A stretch of DNA of 9,953 nt from Porphyromonadaceae bacterium (GCA_021199145.1 JAJQIP010000128.1:1-9953), one strand, 5' to 3'. Positions 1 through 6,328 are shown, counted from the first letter of the stretch. The notes: a model not told the origin generated them from the letters alone. Numbers and translations are program-made.

Positions 1-91
1 TCGATATCCGTTCACCGCCCAACGAGTTCATGAGGGTCGATTTGCCCACGTTGGGGTTGCCTACAATATTTACAAAACCTGCCTTGTGCAT
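1..91 (-). CDS. era: GTPase Era, N-terminal fragment (cut by window edge)
   Basis: The first 30 codons of a minus-strand gene that runs off the left edge. The protein begins MHKAGFVNIVGNPNVGKS, with the P-loop (Walker A, GNPNVGKS) at residues 11-18, followed by MNSLGGERIS. This matches the start of Era, a GTPase that binds 16S rRNA near its 3' end and helps mature the small ribosomal subunit. The ATG is at 89-91. No Shine-Dalgarno sequence is visible; the 15 bases upstream are A/T-rich, as is usual in Bacteroidota. The gene follows fabH on the same strand with a 76-base gap holding a terminator-like hairpin. The KH domain and the G2-G5 motifs lie outside the window. Other P-loop GTPases are possible in principle, but the sequence and position after fabH favour Era. 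Confidence 0.9.
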   Translation of the reverse strand, partial: MHKAGFVNIVGNPNVGKSTLMNSLGGERIS

Positions 92-109
92 ATTTCTATT
101 TTAAAACGC

Positions 110-137
110 AAAAAAGACGGCACGATTGCCGTCTTTT
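110..137 (-). terminator. Intrinsic terminator between fabH and era
   Basis: On the minus strand, GACGGCA and TGCCGTC form a perfect 7-bp stem around a 4-base loop (arms at 116-122 and 127-133). It is extended by A4/T4 pairing and followed by six T at 110-115. T-runs on both sides mean it could work in either direction. It lies 30 bases past the fabH stop and only 18 bases before the era start codon, so it probably ends or attenuates the yceD-rpmF-fabH transcript. No TAnnTTTG promoter was found between it and era. Confidence 0.8.
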
Positions 138-167
138 GGCTTTCAAGGAAACTCTTGACGGTCCTCT

Positions 168-1220
168 TTATTGTTGTTCTTCTTCTTTGTCTTCGTTATC
201 GAATTGGCTGTCGGTAACATCCCGCATATCCTTAGGGTCATACCCCCATTTGAGGTAGACTGACCCCCAGATAAATCCGGCACCGAAAGAGGTCAGAATG
301 ATTTTATCTCCCTTTTTGAATTTCTTTTCCCAATCGCTTAAGCAAAGAGGTATAGAAGCAGCACTGGTATTCCCGTATTTCTCGATAGTAACGACTACCT
401 TTTGCGGGTCAATCTCCATACGGCTGGCAATCGCCTCGATAATGCGGAGGTTGGCTTGGTGCGGAATAAACCAGTCAATGGCATTCACTGTCAAATTGTT
501 CCGGTTAAGAATCTCTTCCGAAACCTGGAGCATCAATGATACGGCATATTTATAGACAATGCGCCCTTCTTGGTAGACAAAGTGTTCCCGGTTGGTGACG
601 GTTTCAATACTGGCGGGCCGTACGGAACCTCCAGCTTTCATGTGGAGGAAAGGCAGACCCACACCATCGGTATGGATAATGGAGTCCATGACTCCGTACT
701 CTTCTTCGGTAGCTACGACCAAGGCGGAAGCCGCCGCATCTCCAAAGAGAGGGCAAGTCGACCGGTCTTGGTAGTCGGTGATGGATGACATTTTTTCTGC
801 CGATACCACAATGACCTTCTTAAACATTCCGCTCCGCACATACGATGTGGCCGCTTGCAGGGCTACGATGAAACCCGAACAGGCCGCCTGTATATCGTAG
901 CAACAGACATTGTTGATTCCTACTTTTCGGGCGATAATCGATGCCGTGGAGGGGAACCGATAGTCGGGCGTTGATGTCGCACAAATGACTGCTTCTATTT
1001 CACTCGGAGAGGTATTGGTCTTATAGAGCACTTTTTTTACGGCTCTTGACCCCATTTTTGAACTACCCAATCCTTCTCCTTTCAGTATGTGACGGGTCTT
1101 AATGCCAACACGAGAGGTAATCCACTCGTCGTTGGTGTCTACCATTTTCGATAGCTCCTCGTTAGTGAGAATGTCGCCGGGCACATAAGAAGCCATGCCC
1201 GCAATCATAGCATTTACCAT
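168..1220 (-). CDS. fabH: 3-oxoacyl-[acyl-carrier-protein] synthase III (FabH)
   Basis: FabH condenses acetyl-CoA with malonyl-ACP to give acetoacetyl-ACP, the first elongation step of type II fatty-acid synthesis in the cytoplasm. The whole thiolase-fold protein is present. The catalytic triad is visible: Cys114 in AACSGF, His254 in IPHQANLR and Asn284 in YGNTSAAS. The N-terminal DTNDEWITSRVGI motif (residues 28-40) and the glycine-rich SFGAGFIWGS (311-320) are also typical. The protein is 350 residues, longer than the usual 315-335. The excess is a hydrophilic, strongly acidic tail of about 24 residues ending EDKEEEQQ, after the conserved core ends near KWGY. The start is the ATG at 1218-1220; Met5 is a possible alternative. 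It lies downstream of rpmF, as in many bacteria, but without plsX between them, and has a 132-base structured gap upstream. Confidence 0.97.
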   Translation of the reverse strand: MVNAMIAGMASYVPGDILTNEELSKMVDTNDEWITSRVGIKTRHILKGEGLGSSKMGSRAVKKVLYKTNTSPSEIEAVICATSTPDYRFPSTASIIARKVGINNVCCYDIQAACSGFIVALQAATSYVRSGMFKKVIVVSAEKMSSITDYQDRSTCPLFGDAAASALVVATEEEYGVMDSIIHTDGVGLPFLHMKAGGSVRPASIETVTNREHFVYQEGRIVYKYAVSLMLQVSEEILNRNNLTVNAIDWFIPHQANLRIIEAIASRMEIDPQKVVVTIEKYGNTSAASIPLCLSDWEKKFKKGDKIILTSFGAGFIWGSVYLKWGYDPKDMRDVTDSQFDNEDKEEEQQ

Positions 1221-1229
1221 AGATTAGTT

Positions 1230-1274
1230 AAAAATACACACATGCCTCTTTTCTATCGATTGAAGGTCTGTGTG
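1230..1274 (-). promoter_or_regulatory. Terminator-like hairpin in the fabH leader
   Basis: In the minus-strand transcript, CACACA (1269-1274) can pair with TGTGTG (1237-1242). Inside that, CCT (1264-1266) can pair with AGG (1245-1247) across a 2x2 internal loop. The stem is followed one base later by a run of five T (1230-1234 region). It sits about 10 bases upstream of the fabH ATG. The layout resembles a weak intrinsic terminator or an attenuator. The stem is short and interrupted, so this is inference from complementarity only. Confidence 0.35.
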
Positions 1275-1331
1275 CATAATAAGGGTGTGACAATTTTACA
1301 GAAACCGGGTGCTTGAAAGAATCGGTACGGA

Positions 1332-1351
1332 GAGAGGACTTTTGTCCTCTC
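1332..1351 (-). promoter_or_regulatory. Perfect 8-bp hairpin at the end of rpmF
   Basis: GAGAGGAC and GTCCTCTC form an uninterrupted 8-bp stem with a 4-base loop, one base beyond the rpmF stop codon. No T-run follows on either strand, so it is not a standard intrinsic terminator. It may stabilise the 3' end of rpmF mRNA, mark a processing site, or take part in a switch with the fabH leader: its 3' arm CCTCT is also complementary to AGAGG at the base of the next hairpin. Confidence 0.5.
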
Positions 1352-1352
1352 C

Positions 1353-1538
1353 TTAGACGGCAGCCTCTTTTTCAATGGCCAATTTGCCACGATAGTAACC
1401 ACATTCCCCGCATACTGTGTGGTAAACGTGCCATGCGCCGCAGTTGGGGCATGCTACTATTGTGGGTGCAACGGCCTTATAGTGGGTTCTTCTTTTGGCT
1501 GATCTCGATTTTGATTGTCTTCTTTTAGGATGTGCCAT
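1353..1538 (-). CDS. rpmF: 50S ribosomal protein L32 (zinc-ribbon form)
   Basis: A 61-residue basic protein beginning MAHPKRRQSKSRSAKRRTHY, the standard L32 opening. It has a zinc ribbon with four cysteines, C30-x2-C33 and C43-x2-C46, so this is the zinc-binding (C+) paralogue type. L32 is a small component of the large ribosomal subunit near the peptidyl-transferase region. The full family length is present. It starts 19 bases after the yceD stop, the conserved yceD-rpmF pairing, so the two are almost certainly co-transcribed. Confidence 0.97.
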   Translation of the reverse strand: MAHPKRRQSKSRSAKRRTHYKAVAPTIVACPNCGAWHVYHTVCGECGYYRGKLAIEKEAAV

Positions 1539-1557
1539 TTCTCTATAAATTTATAGT

Positions 1558-2076
1558 CTAATTTTCTTTTATCTTTTTCAAGGCGTTCCAACGTGGGTCT
1601 GCCTCTTCCTCTTCAGTTATGTTTGCAGCACTATGCGCTTGCAACAACTGTTCCATTTCGGGATTGCATTGCCCTTTGGGATGCCTATGTACCAAAGGAA
1701 TGGCCAAGGCAACGCATTCATACAGGTACCAGGTCAAATCAATGCAACCTTCCGCTTCGGGGACAATGATGAGGTTGTCATCTTCTTCCCCCTCTTCCTT
1801 ACCCAATTTCACGAACAGGGTCTCTTTCGTATCCACCGGCCACTCCATGTCGTCGAGACATCGGTCACACGGTATGGTGATTACCCCCTTGATTGTGAAA
1901 TGCAGTTCGAAAGTGTCACTTATGCGGTTTAGGGTCACTTGGACGGTAAGATTTCCTTTTTTTATTTCGGAGTCCTCAATCCCTGAAAAAAAGGAGGCAT
2001 CGAGCACATATTCATATGTGTGAGTGCCTACACTTAAGCTTTTCAATGGAATCGTATACCTATCGTCCTTTCCCAC
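1558..2076 (-). CDS. yceD: YceD/DUF177 family protein, 23S rRNA accumulation protein homologue
   Basis: A 172-residue acidic protein of the DUF177/YceD family, found directly before rpmF in most bacteria. Its role is tied to 23S rRNA accumulation in plants and Escherichia coli, but the mechanism is not settled. Family marks are the Cys70-x2-Cys73 pair in the segment CDRCLDDMEWP, the acidic stretch EEGEEDD (94-100), and the C-terminal DPRWNALKKI motif (160-169). The start codon is GTG at 2074-2076: an in-frame TAG lies a few codons upstream, and the conserved beginning MGKxDxYxIxLKxL needs this codon. It is the first gene after the promoter at 2100-2130, with a leader of roughly 15-20 bases and no clear Shine-Dalgarno sequence. 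Confidence 0.92.
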   Translation of the reverse strand: MGKDDRYTIPLKSLSVGTHTYEYVLDASFFSGIEDSEIKKGNLTVQVTLNRISDTFELHFTIKGVITIPCDRCLDDMEWPVDTKETLFVKLGKEEGEEDDNLIIVPEAEGCIDLTWYLYECVALAIPLVHRHPKGQCNPEMEQLLQAHSAANITEEEEADPRWNALKKIKEN

Positions 2077-2099
2077 CGTTCTCTACCGTTAAGATTTTG

Positions 2100-2130
2100 C
2101 AAAGGTATAAAAATAATTATTCCTGTACAA
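2100..2130 (-). promoter_or_regulatory. Promoter of the yceD-rpmF-fabH unit
   Basis: The minus strand reads TACCTTTG at 2100-2107, an exact match to the Bacteroidota -7 consensus TAnnTTTG. A TTTTG with its TTG at 2128-2130 lies 20 bases upstream, matching the -33 element. Transcription should start around 2091-2094, just ahead of the GTG start of yceD. The spacer is very A/T-rich. Confidence 0.75.
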
Positions 2131-2209
2131 AATCCGCCTAAAAAATTTAAAGAGAGGCCTTGGAGATGCAGATTATCAGTAACTTACAGAATAAATAATC
2201 ACACATATA

Positions 2210-3370
2210 TCAAGCGAGTTTCATCTCTATGCGGAAAGTGGTGCCTCGCCCCAATTCCGACTCTTTGACGTAAATCGTTCCTCCGTGGTACTCCTCGATA
2301 ATACGTTTTACGAGGGTGAGACCCAGACCCCATCCCCGCTTCTTGGTTGTGTATCCAGGATGGAATATGGTTTTGAAACGGTTGCGGGCAATCCCTTTGC
2401 CGGTATCCTTGACATCAATATAATAGTGGGTATTGTTCAGGGAGAGGTTAATATCGATGGAGCCTTCACCGTCCATGGCATCAATGGCATTTTTGCACAG
2501 ATTTTCAAAGACCCATTCGATGAGAGGCCGGCATAACGGTTGCGGGGCGATTTTCTTTTCCGGGGTATGCACCGCTATTTGTACTTTCCCGGAGATGCGG
2601 TGCCGCATATAATCGACAGCCGCCTCTATCGTTTCCACCACATCGACCGGTTCCCGTTCGGGCTGTGAACCGATTTTCGAAAAACGTTCGGCAATGACCG
2701 ACAACCGCTCCACATCTTTTCCCATGTCCTGGACGATTTCTTTGTCCACCTCTTGCATGGAGAGTACATCGAGCCAGGCCATCAAGGAGGATATGGGCGT
2801 GCCGAGCTGATGGGCCGTCTCTTTTGACAGACCGACCCATACTTTGTTTTGTTCGGCTTTCTTGCTGCTCATCAAGGCAAAATAGGCGATGGCGAGGAAG
2901 AGCAACATGACTCCCAGTTGTATATAGGGAAAGTAGGCATGCCGTTTCAACAATGTAGATTCGTCGAAATAGAGGTATTGTGAGGTAGTCGGGTCGATGT
3001 AGATTTCAATGACCTGCTGTTTCTCTTTGAGAGAGCGTAGCTTGCGTTGCAGAAATTGCTCCCCGTGTCGTTCGGGGATATTGATGTTGTGGGTTTGCAG
3101 GATATTGTCGTTGCTATCGGTGATGATAATGGGAATGGTGGTATTGCTCTGCAAAATTTTCAACACGAGATTCATGTCGATATCGGTCTGGCTACTGGCG
3201 ACCGACCGTGTCGCTTCGGCCCAAATCTCTATTTTGTTACGCTCTTCGAGCGAGAGATCCTTGACCAATCGGTCGGAGATATAGAGAAACAGGGCGACCA
3301 ATATCAGGGCCGTGATAAGGAAGGCGATTTTCACTTTCTGCCGTATGTCGTAAAGGTTGTAGTGCGGCAT
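2210..3370 (-). CDS. Membrane sensor histidine kinase, orphan
   Basis: A 386-residue two-component sensor kinase. It has a short cytoplasmic N-terminus, a first membrane helix at about residues 15-31, an extracytoplasmic sensor region at about 33-145, a second helix at about 147-167, and then a cytoplasmic kinase core. The H-box is KETAHQLGTPISSL with phospho-acceptor His187. The ATP-binding domain shows the N-box (Asn294 in ENLCKNAIDAM), the G1 box DTGKGI (322-327), an F-box-like FKTIFHPGYTTK and the G2 box GWGLGLTL. All catalytic motifs look intact. No HAMP or PAS domain is obvious, and the H-box follows the second helix by only about 20 residues. No response regulator or transporter is adjacent, so signal and partner are unknown. 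It lies between the tsf terminator and the yceD promoter and is probably transcribed alone. No convincing terminator follows it. Confidence 0.93.
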   Translation of the reverse strand: MPHYNLYDIRQKVKIAFLITALILVALFLYISDRLVKDLSLEERNKIEIWAEATRSVASSQTDIDMNLVLKILQSNTTIPIIITDSNDNILQTHNINIPERHGEQFLQRKLRSLKEKQQVIEIYIDPTTSQYLYFDESTLLKRHAYFPYIQLGVMLLFLAIAYFALMSSKKAEQNKVWVGLSKETAHQLGTPISSLMAWLDVLSMQEVDKEIVQDMGKDVERLSVIAERFSKIGSQPEREPVDVVETIEAAVDYMRHRISGKVQIAVHTPEKKIAPQPLCRPLIEWVFENLCKNAIDAMDGEGSIDINLSLNNTHYYIDVKDTGKGIARNRFKTIFHPGYTTKKRGWGLGLTLVKRIIEEYHGGTIYVKESELGRGTTFRIEMKLA

Positions 3371-3460
3371 GGTATTTTATTTTAGAAACGTATTTTTATA
3401 AAAAACGAATGCGACTCCTTTTTATTGTTTCTGCGATGACAATCCCTTCTATCGGGGTAT

Positions 3461-3499
3461 AAAAAAGTCTGCCTGGAAATTTACAATTCCCAGGCAGAC
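3461..3499 (-). terminator. Strong intrinsic terminator after tsf
   Basis: The minus strand has a 13-bp stem with one G-U pair (arms at 3487-3499 and 3467-3479, each containing the GTCTGCCTGG/CCAGGCAGAC core) around a 7-base loop, followed directly by six T at 3461-3466. It begins 18 bases after the tsf stop and should end the rplM-rpsI-rpsB-tsf transcript, insulating the kinase gene. Confidence 0.93.
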
Positions 3500-3517
3500 C
3501 TATCTTATAACAGACTT

Positions 3518-4342
3518 TTATTCGGCGTTGAGCGTAAAGCGACGGAATTCCGTTACGGTGAGGTCCTTATCCTGCGCTTTGAGGTATTGTTCGATAGATT
3601 GCTTGGGATTTTTTACAAATTCCTGTTGTAGCAGGGTAAACTCCTTGTAATATTTCTGTAAGGAACCTTGAGCGATGCGGTCGAGGAGGTTTTCAGGCTT
3701 TCCGGCTTCACGGGCTTTGTCCCGGGCAATTTCAAGCTCTTTCGCAATGATATTTGCGGGAACCTCTTCCGGACGGACGGAAACAGGATTCATAGCTGCT
3801 ACCTGCATGGCCACGTCCCGAGCCACTTGGTATTCAACGTTCGGTTTGTTAAAGCCGACGATGGTCGCCAATTTGTTTCCCGGGTGGACATAAAATATGG
3901 TCGATGCCGCCGAAAGGAAATCAAAATAGCCCAATTCCATTTTTTCGCCTGTGATACCACTTTGGTCGGTAATCCGTTCAGCGATAGTACGGCCTTCAAT
4001 CTTCAGCGCCTTCAGGGCTTCCATGTCAGCCGGCTTGTTCTCCATGGCCGCATCGAGGATTTTCTGAGTCAGCGCAATGAAATCCTTGTTTTGAGCCACA
4101 AAGTCGGTCTCACACTTCAGGGCCACGATAGCGGCGTAACCCTCTTTGTAGGTGGCGAGTACACAACCCTCAGCCGCTTCCCGGTCTTCCCGTTTGGCGG
4201 CGATGGCCTGTCCTCTTTTCCGTATAATCTCTATCGCACGTTCGAAGTCGCTGTTAGATTCTTCAAGCGCCTTCTTGCAGTCCATCATACCTGCTCCGGT
4301 CATTTTGCGGAGTTTGGTAATATCAGCTATTGTAACAGCCAT
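3518..4342 (-). CDS. tsf: Translation elongation factor Ts
   Basis: EF-Ts is the guanine-nucleotide exchange factor that regenerates EF-Tu-GTP from EF-Tu-GDP in the cytoplasm. The N-terminal UBA-like domain (about residues 1-55) holds the signature LRKMTGAGMMDCKKAL (11-26). The EF-Tu contact motif TDFV is at 79-82, with Asp80 and Phe81 expected to disturb the Mg2+ site of EF-Tu. The length of 274 residues is close to that of Escherichia coli EF-Ts, and the C-terminal segment is complete. ATG start at 4340-4342. It follows rpsB with a 116-base gap containing a large hairpin, the widespread rpsB-tsf pairing, and is followed by the operon's terminator. Confidence 0.97.
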   Translation of the reverse strand: MAVTIADITKLRKMTGAGMMDCKKALEESNSDFERAIEIIRKRGQAIAAKREDREAAEGCVLATYKEGYAAIVALKCETDFVAQNKDFIALTQKILDAAMENKPADMEALKALKIEGRTIAERITDQSGITGEKMELGYFDFLSAASTIFYVHPGNKLATIVGFNKPNVEYQVARDVAMQVAAMNPVSVRPEEVPANIIAKELEIARDKAREAGKPENLLDRIAQGSLQKYYKEFTLLQQEFVKNPKQSIEQYLKAQDKDLTVTEFRRFTLNAE

Positions 4343-4381
4343 ATCTTTATCTTTTTAAGTTTTCTGTTTTTATGAAATGAT

Positions 4382-4422
4382 AAAGAGCAAGTCCCGTACC
4401 GTTTTTGCGGGGCTCACTCTTT
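4382..4422 (-). promoter_or_regulatory. Long hairpin between rpsB and tsf
   Basis: Outer arms AAAGAG and CTCTTT (4382-4387 with 4417-4422) form 6 bp. A 2x2 internal loop follows, then 7 bp between AGTCCCG and CGGGGCT (4390-4396 with 4408-4414, one G-U). The apical loop is 11 bases. Only a short T-run follows on the minus strand, so it is a poor terminator. It starts 36 bases after the rpsB stop and ends about 40 bases before the tsf ATG. It could be an attenuator that sets the S2:EF-Ts ratio, an RNA-processing site, or a leader for tsf. Confidence 0.55.
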
Positions 4423-4458
4423 GCCGTAATTGTATTTGTGCCTGTAGGAGAATGACGA

Positions 4459-5307
4459 TTATTCTTCGTCTTCGTTTTGTCCTTTCATTGCCTTGGCAGC
4501 CACATTGGCGTTGAGGGCCTCGTCTTCGGCTTTGGTCCGTTTGATGCGGGTTTTACGTTCTTTCTTTACCGGGACTGCATCGCCTTGTGCTTCAGCCGCT
4601 TCAGCATCCACTTTCTCTACTTTGCGCTCTTCCAGACCTTCGGCAATGGCCCCGCATACGGCATTGAGAATCACCTCAATCGATTTGGTGGCATCATCGT
4701 TGGAAGGAATGGCGAAGTCGATGTTCGTCGGGGCGGAGTTGGTATCGACCATACCGAAAACAGGAATACCCAACCGGTTGGCCTCATGTACGGCAATGTG
4801 CTCTTTCATCACATCGACTACGAAGATGGCTGCCGGCAGACGGGTCAGGTCGGCGATACTGCCGAGGTTCTTTTCCAGTTTGGCCCGTTGGCGGGTGATT
4901 TGCAGTTTCTCCCGTTTGGAGAGGTTGATAAGTGCCCCCTCCTTATCCATCTTGTCGATGGAGGACATTTTTTTCACCGCTTTACGGATGGTGGGGAAGT
5001 TAGTCAGCATTCCGCCGGGCCAACGTTCTATCACGTAGGGCATGCCCAATTCGGTTGCCTTAGCCGCCAATAAATCCTTGGCCTGCTTTTTGGTCGCCAC
5101 GAAGAGGATTTTTTTGCCTGATTTGGCGATTTGTTTCAGTGCGGCTGCCGCTTCATCGATTTTGGCCACCGTCTTGTGGAGGTCAATGATGTGGATACCG
5201 TTGCGCTCCATGAAAATGTAGGGAGCCATTGCCGGGTTCCACTTTTTTTTCAAGTGGCCGAAATGTACACCGGCTTCTAATAGTTGGTCGAATGTTGTAA
5301 TAGACAT
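4459..5307 (-). CDS. rpsB: 30S ribosomal protein S2
   Basis: S2 binds late to the small ribosomal subunit at the head-body junction and is needed to recruit S1-type activity. The protein of 282 residues starts MSITTFDQLLEAGVHFGH. Family motifs follow in order: KKKWNPAMAPYIF (20-32), ATKKQAKD (71-78), RWPGGMLTNF (95-104) and the DTNSAPTNIDFAIPSNDD segment. After about residue 230 it carries a charged tail rich in Lys, Glu and Ala, longer than in the minimal family. The ATG at 5305-5307 is chosen because conserved S2 sequence begins there. The frame is open to an ATG at 5352, but those 15 extra codons are unlike S2 and overlap one arm of a leader helix. It lies between rpsI and tsf in the same transcription unit. 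Confidence 0.96.
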   Translation of the reverse strand: MSITTFDQLLEAGVHFGHLKKKWNPAMAPYIFMERNGIHIIDLHKTVAKIDEAAAALKQIAKSGKKILFVATKKQAKDLLAAKATELGMPYVIERWPGGMLTNFPTIRKAVKKMSSIDKMDKEGALINLSKREKLQITRQRAKLEKNLGSIADLTRLPAAIFVVDVMKEHIAVHEANRLGIPVFGMVDTNSAPTNIDFAIPSNDDATKSIEVILNAVCGAIAEGLEERKVEKVDAEAAEAQGDAVPVKKERKTRIKRTKAEDEALNANVAAKAMKGQNEDEE

Positions 5308-5343
5308 TTGTTTTTTATTTGCTTGTTTACTTTCTACGAAATC

Positions 5344-5407
5344 AATTTCCAAGTAGTCGTGCCGTATGTCCTATCTGATTTGTGGTATCAGTCGAGTCTT
5401 GGAAATT
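5344..5407 (-). promoter_or_regulatory. Structured RNA leader of rpsB (candidate)
   Basis: Between rpsI and rpsB, AATTTCCAAG (5344-5353) and CTTGGAAATT (5398-5407) are perfectly complementary over 10 bp and enclose 44 bases. That enclosed stretch contains its own 5-bp hairpin CTGAT/ATCAG (5375-5379 with 5387-5391, 7-base loop). The outer helix is followed by about 36 A/T-rich bases and then the rpsB ATG, with no T-run, so it is not a terminator. Leaders of rpsB that S2 uses for feedback control are known in Escherichia coli; a similar role here is inference from position. Confidence 0.5.
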
Positions 5408-5444
5408 TGGATACTAAACATCGCAATTGTCCGGAAATACTTCC

Positions 5445-5831
5445 TTAACGTTTGCTGAATTGGAATCTCTTTCTTGCTTTGGGACGTCCCGGTTTCTTCC
5501 GCTCTACAATCCGTGAGTCACGGGTCATAAAACCTTCGGCCTTGAGTGCGGGTTTATCTTCGGCATTGATTTTCACCAAAGCACGGGCGATAGCCAAGCG
5601 CAAGGCTTCTGCCTGTCCTTTAGAACCACCCCCGTTGAGATTTACCATGATGTCGTATTTTTCAGCGACATTCAACGTATTGAGGGGTTGTTTTACAACA
5701 TATTGCAGAATGCCCGAAGGGAAATATGAGGTAAGTTCTCTTTTGTTGATGGTAATGGCACCCGAACCCTCTTTTACGAATATGCGGGCTACAGCGGCTT
5801 TACGTCTTCCTATTGCATTAACTACTTCCAT
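5445..5831 (-). CDS. rpsI: 30S ribosomal protein S9
   Basis: A complete 128-residue S9. It has the N-terminal GRRKAAVAR motif (8-16), the glycine-rich NGGGSKGQAEA segment (66-76) leading into the RLAIARAL helix, and the basic C-terminal arm VERKKPGRPKARKRFQFSKR. The arm's final Lys-Arg reaches the P-site tRNA anticodon in known ribosome structures. ATG start at 5829-5831, only 5 bases after the rplM stop, so translation of the pair is probably coupled. A small GGAA/TTCC hairpin (5433-5444) abuts its stop codon. Confidence 0.97.
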   Translation of the reverse strand: MEVVNAIGRRKAAVARIFVKEGSGAITINKRELTSYFPSGILQYVVKQPLNTLNVAEKYDIMVNLNGGGSKGQAEALRLAIARALVKINAEDKPALKAEGFMTRDSRIVERKKPGRPKARKRFQFSKR

Positions 5832-5836
5832 ACGGC

Positions 5837-6292
5837 TTATTTAAGAGTGTTTATATCGATAACTTTGGGTTGTTGGGCTTCGTGCGGGTGTTCGCTGCCG
5901 GCGTAGACATGGAGGTTACGCATCATTTGGCTTCCCAAACGGTTTTTGGGGAGCATACCTTTGACCACTTTTTCCATCAGAAAACGAGGTCCTTTTTTCA
6001 TCAGGTCAGCCGGTGTATACATACGTTGGCCGCCGGGATAGCCCGTAAAACGGATATAGGTGCGATCATTCCATTTCTTGCCCGTAAGCACCACTTTTTC
6101 GGCATTGATGACGATAACGTTGTCTCCACAATCTACGTGTGGGGTGAAATTGGGTTTATATTTCCCTCTCAGAAGTTTGGCAATCTTGGTGGCGATACGA
6201 CCCAGTACTTGGCCGGAAGCATCTACCACAACCCACTCTTTTTGAACAGTTTCCTTGTTCGCCGAAATGGTTTTATAACTTAACGTGTCCAC
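5837..6292 (-). CDS. rplM: 50S ribosomal protein L13
   Basis: A complete 151-residue L13, an early-assembling protein of the large subunit. Conserved segments include EWVVVDASGQVLGRIA (19-34), the KLLRGKYKP stretch (39-47), the DCGDNVIVINAEK strand and TGYPGGQR (83-90). The start codon is GTG at 6290-6292. The encoded MDTLSYKTISAN beginning matches the usual Bacteroidales L13 N-terminus, and no ATG lies upstream that would fit. The bases just before it are almost all A/T with no Shine-Dalgarno sequence. First gene of rplM-rpsI-rpsB-tsf, with a leader of roughly 105 bases. Confidence 0.97.
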   Translation of the reverse strand: MDTLSYKTISANKETVQKEWVVVDASGQVLGRIATKIAKLLRGKYKPNFTPHVDCGDNVIVINAEKVVLTGKKWNDRTYIRFTGYPGGQRMYTPADLMKKGPRFLMEKVVKGMLPKNRLGSQMMRNLHVYAGSEHPHEAQQPKVIDINTLK

Positions 6293-6328
6293 TTTTTAAT
6301 TTTTTAATAGTTAGTCATTTACAAGTGA

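Noticed and set aside
2108..2209. Possible terminator after the kinase gene (GCCT/AGGC around an A/T-rich loop)
   Set aside because: Only 4 bp of pairing with a loop of about 15 bases and no proper T-run following it.
3385..3392. TACGTTTC on the minus strand upstream of the kinase gene as its -7 promoter element
   Set aside because: One mismatch from TAnnTTTG and no TTG at the -33 distance. The kinase must have a promoter near here, but this site is too weak to claim.
3668..4375. 235-residue plus-strand open frame across tsf
   Set aside because: It is antisense to a full, well-conserved EF-Ts gene, its protein resembles no family I know, and it has no promoter or start context. It is a by-product of codon usage.
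4477..5073. 198-residue plus-strand open frame (and an overlapping 181-residue one) across rpsB
   Set aside because: Antisense to S2, with composition typical of reverse-complement shadows; no regulatory signals.
5308..5352. Upstream ATG at 5352 extending S2 by 15 residues
   Set aside because: The extra residues (MEIDFVESKQANKKQ) are not S2-like, and the upstream ATG lies in an arm of the leader helix; the conserved protein starts at 5307.
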